A stretch of 64,000 nucleotides of DNA from JAWPMV01 sp038527215 (GTDB taxonomy: Bacteria; Bacteroidota; Bacteroidia; J057), in contig JBCBGC010000025.1 of NCBI GenBank assembly GCA_038527215.1, forward strand, positions 1-64,000, written 5' to 3'. The translations under genes were made by a program, and so were the position numbers. A model generated the notes under the pieces. That model ran no database searches, had not been told where the DNA came from, and saw only the letters and a program-made list of their open reading frames with translations. Below are positions 24,704-33,151 of this stretch, in pieces. Each line of letters begins with the position of its first letter. The first letter of the stretch is position 1.

Positions 24704-26892
24704 TAGACCACGATTTTCATGCCTGCTTTTTGATCTGCTCCCTGGACACGTAGAACATACACCCCTGGGGATAGCCCTGTCGTGCTGAGCGACAAAAAGC
24801 GGTTCCCTAAATAGAGGGCGCGCGTCTCCTGAGAGAGCACCCTGCCACTCAAATCCGCAAACGTAACCTCAACTGAAGCCGCTTCAAAGGGTATTTGAAC
24901 CCCAATCTGCTGCCCGGATTCCACGGGGTTGGGGAAGGCCCTCGCGGTCATGGGCGGGACAGGGACATCCACCTGACCATTAAAGTATTTTCTCGCCAGA
25001 GCAAAAGCAGCTTGTCCGATTTGTTCACCCATCAATCTGCCGGGAATATCATCGGCCGGGGGATGAATGCCCCCCCAAATGCGGGAAAGGCTGGTCTGGT
25101 CAGAGGCATCCCGGTAGGTAGCCCATTGCAGGACGACATCCTGGCTAGGCCCATCTTCAAAGACCAGGAATTCATTCTTGGGGGCAATAAATTCACCCAT
25201 GCCACCAGGAAAGAAAGGGTCTCCGGTCAGTTCAGTAAGGACTTCTGCGGCGGCCCGGGAATAGGTAGAGTGCCCCGAGATATAACCGGCAAAAGGAGGG
25301 GTAACGAAGCTGGGCCTCTGATAAGGCCACCAGTTTTCTGCCAGAATCCAGCCTACGCCTGCGGTGGTGGTTTGAGGATCAAAAATGTACCAGGGGCCCC
25401 GCCAGGCTTTTAATTTGATTTTCCCTACGGCTTCCGGATCAAAAGCGGCCAGTTCATCATTCGCAGCTACCACTTCGATGTATCCGGGTACCAGCGGAAT
25501 CCCGCCAGGATGGTAGGAAGGCTGCTGCGGATCGCTTCTTTGTCCCAAATCAGCCATGGCTCGTATGGCAGAAATAGGCCTGAGGTAATCATAAAATCCC
25601 TTCACGCCCCAGGCCGTGACCGCAGCATCGTGCATGGCACCGCCCAGCGTAAAATAGGCTTTTACATCCCATTCTAAATCGCTTACACGTTCTCCTTCGC
25701 CTGCATACTTCTTTTCACAATTCGGGTCATCGCTGACGGTATTCAGGATGGTGAACCAATGTCCCGGAGGCGTTTCAGAATCCGGACCATCCGCCCAGAA
25801 TTCCGCCAATACCCGGGCATAATCTCCTCGTGGGACCATTTGGGGGACGTAGGGCTGCTGGGTAAAAGGATTGACATCATGTCCCTGACTGGGATCGCCC
25901 CCTTCCAGGAAATCATAGAAGGAAGGGTAGTCTTCAAACTCTTGTGGAAAATTGCTCTGGTTCCCGATGGCGCCGGGGGAAATATCCCACATTACGCTAT
26001 CCGTTTCATCCAGGTGAGCCGACCAGACTGCCACCATGGCAAAACCCCAGGCATAGGGGTCAGATAAGCCGCCTCCGTTTTCCTGCCAGTAGGGTGGGGG
26101 ACCTGGATCGTGGTACACCCACCACTGGTGCCCATCTCGCTCTTTGATGGTCAGTTCATTTTCGGTGAGGGCAAAAGGAACCACTTTCCCCCATTCTGGC
26201 CCAAGGAACTCAGGTACCCCTTCGCCAATTTGCTGGCCGCTTTGATCAATGAAAATATCAAACTCCAAGGGTTGCCAGCGATCAAAATCCTGAATCCTGG
26301 GGTTACCCCTGGCATTTGGCCGCAGCGGTTCATTGAGGGGCTCATAAAAAAGGCTGGCGTAATCATGTTGCTCATTAGAGCCATCGTGTAAGCCATAGCG
26401 AATCAGGCAGTCCGCCAGGTAGTTACCGACTGCTGCGAAATTTCCCTGGCTGTAATCCTGAGAAGTAAACTCCGGACTATAGCCCAGATTGTACATGAGG
26501 GAGCGAAAATTTCCCAGACTGCTTTGTTGACCGGGGGAGTTTTTGAACCGATGATTAACTAAGCGAAACGCAGCATAGCTCATCGCCATTTCCTGCGCCG
26601 CTTGTAGATCGGTCGGGGTTTCTGGCAAGGTAAAAGGGCAGTTACATCCGTCCACTACTTTCCCGAGAAGATATGGCTGGGCTTCTTCGTCCAGTATGGC
26701 CCAGGCGTCGTATAGGCCAATCGAAGTATGGAATAGGTTGCGCGCATGGACGGTTGGCCGGGCAAAATCCATACGAATAGCCTCTAGTAAGACTTCATTC
26801 CACTGGCGGGCCACGGAATGCTGGCCGAAAACGGAGGGAGTGATCAGGCTTAGACTAAGACTAAAAAAGAGGATACGGGCGAACAGCTGCAT
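24700..26892 (-). CDS. T9SS-exported vanadium-dependent haloperoxidase-like (PAP2-fold) enzyme
   Basis: 730 residues. A signal peptide (LFARILFFSLSLSLITPSVFGQ) leads to a haloperoxidase-type PAP2 domain (about 25-630). The vanadate/phosphate-binding motifs include the RP of WWPYQRP, SGHST with His541, and SRIWGGIHPPADD with Arg604 and His610, the metal ligand position. The Lys that usually lies seven residues before the RP arginine appears to be Glu here. The last about 80 residues form a T9SS sorting domain (FPNPVESGQQ ... GVYVLRV). It is probably secreted to the surface. Family members oxidise halides with peroxide, but related PAP2 proteins are phosphatases, so activity is not certain. Confidence 0.85.
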   Translation of the reverse strand: MQLFARILFFSLSLSLITPSVFGQHSVARQWNEVLLEAIRMDFARPTVHARNLFHTSIGLYDAWAILDEEAQPYLLGKVVDGCNCPFTLPETPTDLQAAQEMAMSYAAFRLVNHRFKNSPGQQSSLGNFRSLMYNLGYSPEFTSQDYSQGNFAAVGNYLADCLIRYGLHDGSNEQHDYASLFYEPLNEPLRPNARGNPRIQDFDRWQPLEFDIFIDQSGQQIGEGVPEFLGPEWGKVVPFALTENELTIKERDGHQWWVYHDPGPPPYWQENGGGLSDPYAWGFAMVAVWSAHLDETDSVMWDISPGAIGNQSNFPQEFEDYPSFYDFLEGGDPSQGHDVNPFTQQPYVPQMVPRGDYARVLAEFWADGPDSETPPGHWFTILNTVSDDPNCEKKYAGEGERVSDLEWDVKAYFTLGGAMHDAAVTAWGVKGFYDYLRPISAIRAMADLGQRSDPQQPSYHPGGIPLVPGYIEVVAANDELAAFDPEAVGKIKLKAWRGPWYIFDPQTTTAGVGWILAENWWPYQRPSFVTPPFAGYISGHSTYSRAAAEVLTELTGDPFFPGGMGEFIAPKNEFLVFEDGPSQDVVLQWATYRDASDQTSLSRIWGGIHPPADDIPGRLMGEQIGQAAFALARKYFNGQVDVPVPPMTARAFPNPVESGQQIGVQIPFEAASVEVTFADLSGRVLSQETRALYLGNRFLSLSTTGLSPGVYVLRVQGADQKAGMKIVVY

Positions 26893-26978
26893 AAATGGCT
26901 TTTTACTCTAAGACGAAGGTAAAAAAATGATCGCTGCCTCGCTTAACACTTTAAATTGAGATCTTAAAAGTTAGCCAT

Positions 26979-27006
26979 AAAAAAAGGGGAGCCATCGGCT
27001 CCCCTT
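26979..27006 (-). terminator. Rho-independent terminator for the DUF4397 gene
   Basis: On the minus strand AAGGGGAGCC/GGCTCCCCTT with a 3-nt loop is followed by seven T. It lies 24 bp past the stop of the DUF4397 gene and isolates it from the haloperoxidase gene. Confidence 0.85.
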
Positions 27007-27030
27007 AACCTTAACCTAAGCTAACCACAC

Positions 27031-29955
27031 TTATTTATTGATAATCCATTTCTGAACAGCTTGAGAATCGTTGGTACGAACCCAAACCATGTATACACCG
27101 GCGGTCATGTTGCTACCATCCAGCTGGATGTTGTGCGTTCCGGCAGGCTTTCTTCCGAGGTTTTCGTTAGAAATAATGCGTCCGCTCAAATCCAGGACGG
27201 TCATTTCTACTGGGCTTTCAGCAGTCAGTTCCAGAGAAATCTGAGACAATCCGTTGGTTGGGTTTGGATAAATATTCAGGCGATCGTTTTCGTATGGAAG
27301 ATTCTCGATCGGCGTTGTATTGGTCAATGGGAAGGTATTTCCATCTGCCGTCGCAACCCACAGACCGAAGGCAGGCGTACCACCACCGAACAGGCCACTG
27401 GCAAAGATGAAGAGAGAGGATCCTTCCAGACCGGTGAGGTCTCCGTTGAAAGCAGCAACGATATTGGTGCTGTCATTGGCTGGTCCTACTTGCAGACGAA
27501 TAGGCGCTGCAGGAGGATTGATATAACCGGTGAAGTCTGTGTAAGCAGCGTCATTTACGACGACCCCAGCTCCTTCCAGAATTACGTCTACTGCAGGGGC
27601 ATCAGGAGAACCGTGATGTACCATGGCGTCAATTTGAGCAGGATCGCTAGCTCTTTCTCTCACTCCAGCTACAGGCAGAATGGTGAAAGGGGTAGTGGCA
27701 TTTCCTACGATTCCACTGGCTACGGCAATGTAAGTTTCGCCATTCGCCAAGGTGAAAGGGAATCCTGCAATGGTATCAGCAACAGAAGTACTGTTATCGA
27801 GGGCAACTCCCACGGTGAACTCAGTTTCTGCTGGAGCCCAGATGAATTCAGTGGCTTTTCTAAATTCAAAGTCATCAACCAGCAAGTCGCTGTTGAGGTA
27901 GATATCTACAGTCGGTTCAGGAGAGTTGTGTACGATCTGCAATCTTGCTACAGCGGTAGCAGGCAATTCTGCAACGTTTCCGTCAGGGAAGGCAACAAAC
28001 AATCCAAAGGCAGGATCATTGGCACCAGGGGTGAGGAAACCAGAGGCAAATACTACCCCAGCTCCACCGGCCAGTCCGGAAAGGTCAGCGTCGAAAGTGG
28101 CTACGATAGGATCGGTTCCTTCGGCTTTTACGTCCAGGTAATACTGATCAGCAGGCACGGAAATGTAAGGCGTAATGTCGCCATAAGCAGCGCTGTCTAC
28201 CAACTGAGCTACGGTTCTGGCAAATACGTCAACCGCAGGGGCATCAGTAGAACCATGAACTACGATGAAATCTACATTGGCTGGATTAGTAGCAGCTTCA
28301 CGTGCATCAGCCGCAATATTCAGGGTAAAAGGAGTCGTAGCATTACCCACCAGTCCGCTGGCCAGGGCTACATAGCTTCCGCCGTTGTCTAAGGTTACTT
28401 TGAAGCTGGTAATGGTATCCGTTACGGAAGTACTGTTGTCCAGCGCAACTCCAATGGTCAGTTCTACTCCTGCAGGAGCCCAGATGAATTCAGTAGCTGT
28501 CCGGTAAACAAAATCATCAATTAACAGATCGGTTCCCAGATATACGTCTACAGTCGGTGAAGCAGAGTTATGGATCACCTGCAGGCGAGCCACTTCTTCA
28601 GCTGGAAGCTCTTCTACATCTCCATTAGGCAGGGCCACAAAGAGACCGAAAGCAGGCTCACCCATCATGGGAGAAAGCAGGCCAGAAGCGAATACTACGC
28701 CAGCTCCGCCGCCTAGGGTAGAAAGATCAGCATTAAAGGTAGCGACAATAGGATCGGTTCCTTCGGCTTTTACGTCCAGGTAGTACTGAGCGGCAGGTAC
28801 AGAAATATAAGGTGTGATATCACCATAAGCGGCGCTATCCACCAGTTGAGCCACGTTACGAGCAAATACATCAACCGCAGGCGCATCGGTAGAACCATGT
28901 ACCACGATGAAGTCAACATTATTAGCATCAGTAGCCGCCTCACGGGTACCAGACGCGATGTTCAAAGTAAAAGGCGTGGTAGCATTTCCTACAATGCCAC
29001 TAGCCAGGGCCACATAGCTTTCGCCATTTACCAGCGTCAGCTTGAAGCTTGTGATGGTATCCGTTACAGAAGTACTATTGTCTAAGGCAACCCCTACAGT
29101 CAGTTCTTGTCCAGCAGGTGCCCAAATGTATTCGGTGGCTGTACGGAATGCAAAATTGTCCAGCAACAGCGCTGTTCCCAGATACACATCTACGGTAGGA
29201 GAAGGAGAGTTGTGGATCACCTGCAGACGGGCCACTTCAGTAGCAGGGAATTCTACCACATCACCGTTAGGCAAAGCAGCGAAAAGTCCAAAGGCAGGCT
29301 GATTGCCAGCAGGAGCCAGGAAACCAGAAGCGAATACCACAGCAGCACTATCTGCCAGTCCACTCAGGTTGGCGTCGAAAGTAGCAACAATGGGGTCTGT
29401 ACCTTCGGCTTTTACGTCCAGATAGTATTGCGCAGCTGGAACAGAAATATAATCTGTGGCATCTTCATAAGCCGCACTATCTACCAGTTGGGCGACAGTT
29501 CTGGCAAAAACATCTACCGCAGGGGCGTCAGGAGAACCATGTACTACAGAAAAATCAATGTTGCCTGCAGTGGTGGATGCTTCTCTGGCACCTGCTTTTA
29601 CCACTAAATTGAAAGGCGTGGTAGCATTTCCAGGAATACCCACTGCCATCGCATAGTAAGTTTCATTGGCCGTCAGGTTAGCCGTGAAGTTGGCGAAGGT
29701 ATCCGCCACGCTACTGGAGTTGCTAAGGGCCACTCCTACATCCAGGGAAACTCCAGCAGGAACAGTAAGGAATTCACTAGCCGCTCGGAAAGGGACATTA
29801 TCTAGGGCCAGATTTCCAGCTACATAGACGTCCACGGTATCACTTGGTGAGTTATGAATCACCTGGATTTTCGCTGTAGACAGCTGGGCCATGACCTGGC
29901 CTGCAGACAGCAGGAATAATCCTAGTAAGAGAGTAAAAATTTTCTGCTTTCGCAT
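27031..29955 (-). CDS. T9SS-exported DUF4397 tandem-repeat protein
   Basis: 974 residues from the ATG at 29953-29955, which begins a clean signal peptide (MRKQKIFTLLLGLFLLSAGQ, cleavage at VMAQ). The ORF is open for 39 codons upstream, but that part has no features. The mature protein is eight DUF4397 modules of two alternating kinds (VIHNSP...VDVY and VVHGSxDAPAVDVF) arranged as four A-B pairs, then a T9SS type A sorting domain (IYPNPTNGLSQ ... GVYMVWV). DUF4397 modules are beta-sandwich-like and occur in surface proteins; the role may be adhesion or matrix structure. The A-B pair repeats every 642 bp exactly. A terminator follows. Confidence 0.9.
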   Translation of the reverse strand: MRKQKIFTLLLGLFLLSAGQVMAQLSTAKIQVIHNSPSDTVDVYVAGNLALDNVPFRAASEFLTVPAGVSLDVGVALSNSSSVADTFANFTANLTANETYYAMAVGIPGNATTPFNLVVKAGAREASTTAGNIDFSVVHGSPDAPAVDVFARTVAQLVDSAAYEDATDYISVPAAQYYLDVKAEGTDPIVATFDANLSGLADSAAVVFASGFLAPAGNQPAFGLFAALPNGDVVEFPATEVARLQVIHNSPSPTVDVYLGTALLLDNFAFRTATEYIWAPAGQELTVGVALDNSTSVTDTITSFKLTLVNGESYVALASGIVGNATTPFTLNIASGTREAATDANNVDFIVVHGSTDAPAVDVFARNVAQLVDSAAYGDITPYISVPAAQYYLDVKAEGTDPIVATFNADLSTLGGGAGVVFASGLLSPMMGEPAFGLFVALPNGDVEELPAEEVARLQVIHNSASPTVDVYLGTDLLIDDFVYRTATEFIWAPAGVELTIGVALDNSTSVTDTITSFKVTLDNGGSYVALASGLVGNATTPFTLNIAADAREAATNPANVDFIVVHGSTDAPAVDVFARTVAQLVDSAAYGDITPYISVPADQYYLDVKAEGTDPIVATFDADLSGLAGGAGVVFASGFLTPGANDPAFGLFVAFPDGNVAELPATAVARLQIVHNSPEPTVDIYLNSDLLVDDFEFRKATEFIWAPAETEFTVGVALDNSTSVADTIAGFPFTLANGETYIAVASGIVGNATTPFTILPVAGVRERASDPAQIDAMVHHGSPDAPAVDVILEGAGVVVNDAAYTDFTGYINPPAAPIRLQVGPANDSTNIVAAFNGDLTGLEGSSLFIFASGLFGGGTPAFGLWVATADGNTFPLTNTTPIENLPYENDRLNIYPNPTNGLSQISLELTAESPVEMTVLDLSGRIISNENLGRKPAGTHNIQLDGSNMTAGVYMVWVRTNDSQAVQKWIINK
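27310..29880 (-). repeat. Four tandem 642-bp units (DUF4397 pairs)
   Basis: The same point of the A module lies at about 29863, 29221, 28579 and 27937, a constant spacing of 642 bp or 214 codons. The two middle units are the most alike; the outer ones have diverged, and the last B module (27310-27650) most of all. Boundaries are approximate. The pattern indicates whole-unit duplication without indels. Confidence 0.85.
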
Positions 29956-30164
29956 TTTAATGTTTGGTTTTAGGTATAGATCTCCCAGGCGCCTTATTAG
30001 GCACGAGTGAGAAGAGGTTGAAGACGATTTACTAAAAAAAGGTCCGAGGGATGGCAGTTGGCCGACAGCCACCGCCTCGGGGAGAATCTCTCTGTATGAG
30101 AGGTTCCATTATCTGTAAGAACACACGAAAGAACGAGCTCTGGGTTAACCTTTATAACAAAGGC

Positions 30165-31499
30165 TTATTCAGGGCGAATAATAACTTTTTGCGTATAGCG
30201 CTTATCTTCAGCCAGAATTTCCACCAGATACATGCCAGTCGGCAAGTTCTGGGTATTCCAGCGGTATTGATTTTTTCCTGTTAATGCTGTTTGATACATC
30301 AGCCTGCCTTGTAAATCCCTTATCAGGATGCTGCCCTGTCGGAGCGTGTTTCCGCCCTTGAATTTCAAGTTGAGGAAAGCACTCGCGGGATTAGGATATA
30401 GATCAAAAGCCAGGCTTTCATCTATGACGGGAGCATTGTTCAATAATATGGCCACCTGAGCGGAGTCGGTCTGGGCTTCGAGTGCTTCGCCGTTTTTACC
30501 CAATAAACTCACATGCTCGAGATTAAAGTTTAACAGCTCCACACCAGACCTTTTCCCTACGATATCTTCAATGGCTACGATGATTTCTGCCATCCTGCCA
30601 AAACCGGCCACCTGAATCTGGTCAATACGACTAATCCCTATATCAATCTGAGAACTAGTAAAGAAATCCTTGTCTACCGTGATTAAATCCGTGCCTACAG
30701 TACCCAGCCACGATTGGCTATAATCTACCTGAATACTTCCTGAATCAATGATGGCAGCATCATAGGTTACAGAAAAGGCCAGGCCATAAATGCTGTCCAC
30801 GGGTTGACTCGCCGTTCCCAGGTGAACCCCAATCCGCAGGGTGTCTCCCGGTCCAGGATTGGTCGGTGTGAACGTGAGGTAAAAAGGATTACCGTTCGCA
30901 GAAACCGGACTCAATCCAGGAGATAACTGCGGTACGATATAGTTATGATCAATACCGCCAACGTCAAGTTCATCCACCGAGCCATTGCCATCGGCATCTG
31001 AATGTACATAGTTTACCCCCGAGGCAAAGGAGTGCTGCCATGCTGGGGCTGCTTGTCCAACCCAATTCAGATGCGCATCGGGTCTGATGCCTCCTTGTTG
31101 TCCGTAAGCACGGCCAATAAAGAGGATATCTTCATTGTTAGCCGTCCCATCTCCATTCGCATCTCCAGGCCAAACACACTCGGGATAACCAAGTACAAAT
31201 ACACTATCACTTTGAATCGGGCCTCCATTATCCTGCACGGAAACTACTACCCATTGAGAACCAGGAAGGACCGGATACTGAATGGATGCTGTGGTATCAC
31301 CTGTGCTCCAGGCATAACTGTAATTTCCCGAACCCCCACTAACCTGAACGGCAATCTCAAGGGACTCATTGGCACAGGCATGCAGGCTGTCCGCACCAAA
31401 ATCCAAGGTCAAATTCTGGGCTGAAAGTCCTAGAGAACTAAGCCCAATAGCTATCGCTAGACAGCAAGATCGGATAAAATGTACATGTGTCGGTTTCAT
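30165..31499 (-). CDS. T9SS-exported protein with dockerin-like and cohesin-like parts
   Basis: 444 residues with a signal peptide (FIRSCCLAIAIGLSSLGLSAQ). An Ig/SprB-like segment (about 30-110, YSYAWSTGDTTASIQY) is followed by two calcium-loop-like segments (GDANGDGTANNEDILFIG and SDADGNGSVDELDVGGID, about 112-180), the pattern of a dockerin type I domain. Then comes a region (about 200-350, NPGPGDTLRIGVHLG) resembling cohesin-type carbohydrate-module folds, and a T9SS sorting domain (LYPNPASAFLNLKF). It is secreted. Dockerins pair with cohesins in scaffold complexes, but in Bacteroidota surface proteins such loops may simply bind calcium. The 91-bp gap before the DUF4397 gene suggests separate transcription. 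Confidence 0.75.
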   Translation of the reverse strand: MKPTHVHFIRSCCLAIAIGLSSLGLSAQNLTLDFGADSLHACANESLEIAVQVSGGSGNYSYAWSTGDTTASIQYPVLPGSQWVVVSVQDNGGPIQSDSVFVLGYPECVWPGDANGDGTANNEDILFIGRAYGQQGGIRPDAHLNWVGQAAPAWQHSFASGVNYVHSDADGNGSVDELDVGGIDHNYIVPQLSPGLSPVSANGNPFYLTFTPTNPGPGDTLRIGVHLGTASQPVDSIYGLAFSVTYDAAIIDSGSIQVDYSQSWLGTVGTDLITVDKDFFTSSQIDIGISRIDQIQVAGFGRMAEIIVAIEDIVGKRSGVELLNFNLEHVSLLGKNGEALEAQTDSAQVAILLNNAPVIDESLAFDLYPNPASAFLNLKFKGGNTLRQGSILIRDLQGRLMYQTALTGKNQYRWNTQNLPTGMYLVEILAEDKRYTQKVIIRPE

Positions 31500-31687
31500 G
31501 AATTTTGTGTGTGTTCTAAATTCTTATCTCTATAATCGACAAAACTGGCTGAGTGTTTAAGTGAAATCGGGGATAAAAAAGAAGGGAATTGGATACTCCT
31601 TTTCAGCCTTACTAAAACAATAAGCTGATTATCAGGTTTTAATATTTTCTGATAAATGGCACTACTGGAAAATATCCTATCTTTTCT

Positions 31688-33151
31688 ATGCAAAACTCCC
31701 GACTCATTTCCTTAATCAAATTGCTCAGTCCTGGAGAATTAAGGCGCTTCACTGCCTTTGTCCATTCTCCTTTTTTCAACCAGCAGGAAAAAGTCCGTCA
31801 TTTGTGGCAGCTCATTTCAGATACCGGACCCCATTTCAGCGGGCCTGATTTGAGTAAGGAAATTTTGTATGAGAGCCTTTTTCAGGAACCACCCAATACC
31901 TCCTATCAACCCTTACATGATCAAATGAGTTTACTGCTTCGGTTGTTTGAGTTATTCCTGGCTACCCGGCAGTTTTTGCAGAACGAGGATCAGCAATCCC
32001 AGAACCTCCTGCAAGGCCTGATCAGTCAGGGAGAATCAGGAGACCATGTAAGCCGGGTCTATGAGAAGAGTATTCGAAAGCTGGACCAGGCGGCCATTAA
32101 GGACCATCGCTATTACCTGAGACGCTATGAACTCATGACGGTGGAAGATCACCTTTCTTCCCAACAGCGAAGAGGGTGGGGGCAAGACTATGGGCAACGG
32201 ATCGAACAACTGGATATTTTCTATGTTGCGACCAAACTCCGCTATGTATGCGAAATTTTGAACCGAAAAGGCTTGGCTGGAGCGGAAAATCTAGAAGAAA
32301 AAATCAGAGAGATTGAGGAGCTCTTCTCCCATCTTACCGAGGAAGGCCAACAACTGCCTACCATTCAACTGTATTACCAGGTTTTTAACATGTTGGCTGA
32401 ACCAGAGGTAGAGGGACATTATCAGAAGTTGGTGAAGCTTCTGCGTCAGAATGTACAGGAATTTTCTCAATCCGAAGCCTATAACCTCTATGCCTATGCG
32501 CAGAATTACTGCATCAAAAAAATCAATAAAGGTTCCGCGAAATATCAGGATGAACTCTTCCAGCTATACAAAATCCTGCTTCAGGAAGGCCTGTTGATAG
32601 AAGGGGGAACTCTGGCTCACGCTCATTTTAAGAACATCACCACCCTGGGCCTGCGCATGCAGGATTATGATTGGGTTCGGGAATTTTTATCTACTTACAA
32701 AGACAAGCTACTGGAACCTGTACGCGAAAGCGCCTATACCTATAACCTGGCCTCTTACTACTATGAGACCAAAGATTATAAAGCGGCGATGAAGCTGCTG
32801 CAACAAGTAGATTTTACCGACGTCTTTTACGATTTATCAGGCAGGGTGATGTTGCTGAAAATTTTCTACGAAATATCGGATTGGGACTCTATTCGGTATG
32901 CTACTGAAGCTTTTAAAGGCTTTCTCAAACGGCACAAGGAAATCCCTAAATCCTATCACCAGTTGCATTATAACTTTCTGATGTTCGTCCGGAAACTGGC
33001 GCGGCTCAATCAACAAAATAAGCGACAAGACCCCGCTGACTTTCTTCCCAGATGGGAAAAAGCCCAGCAATCCCTGAAAGAGCAACCTCAGATTGCCCAA
33101 CGAAAATGGATTGAGGATAAATTGCGATACCTTAGACCTCTGCCAGCATAG
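31688..33151 (+). CDS. Conserved helical protein of unknown function
   Basis: 487 residues, no signal peptide or membrane segment, almost entirely predicted alpha-helical (for example LLSPGELRRFTAFVHSPFF at the start and many amphipathic helices with Tyr/Leu spacing such as YNLASYYYETKDYKAAMKLL). The late helices look like degenerate TPR-type repeats. I recognise the type as recurring in Saprospiria genomes but cannot name a family. The 3' end overlaps the convergent otsAB gene by 20 bp. TATCTTTT lies directly before the start codon, possibly a promoter-derived element giving a very short leader. Confidence 0.8.
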   Translation: MQNSRLISLIKLLSPGELRRFTAFVHSPFFNQQEKVRHLWQLISDTGPHFSGPDLSKEILYESLFQEPPNTSYQPLHDQMSLLLRLFELFLATRQFLQNEDQQSQNLLQGLISQGESGDHVSRVYEKSIRKLDQAAIKDHRYYLRRYELMTVEDHLSSQQRRGWGQDYGQRIEQLDIFYVATKLRYVCEILNRKGLAGAENLEEKIREIEELFSHLTEEGQQLPTIQLYYQVFNMLAEPEVEGHYQKLVKLLRQNVQEFSQSEAYNLYAYAQNYCIKKINKGSAKYQDELFQLYKILLQEGLLIEGGTLAHAHFKNITTLGLRMQDYDWVREFLSTYKDKLLEPVRESAYTYNLASYYYETKDYKAAMKLLQQVDFTDVFYDLSGRVMLLKIFYEISDWDSIRYATEAFKGFLKRHKEIPKSYHQLHYNFLMFVRKLARLNQQNKRQDPADFLPRWEKAQQSLKEQPQIAQRKWIEDKLRYLRPLPA

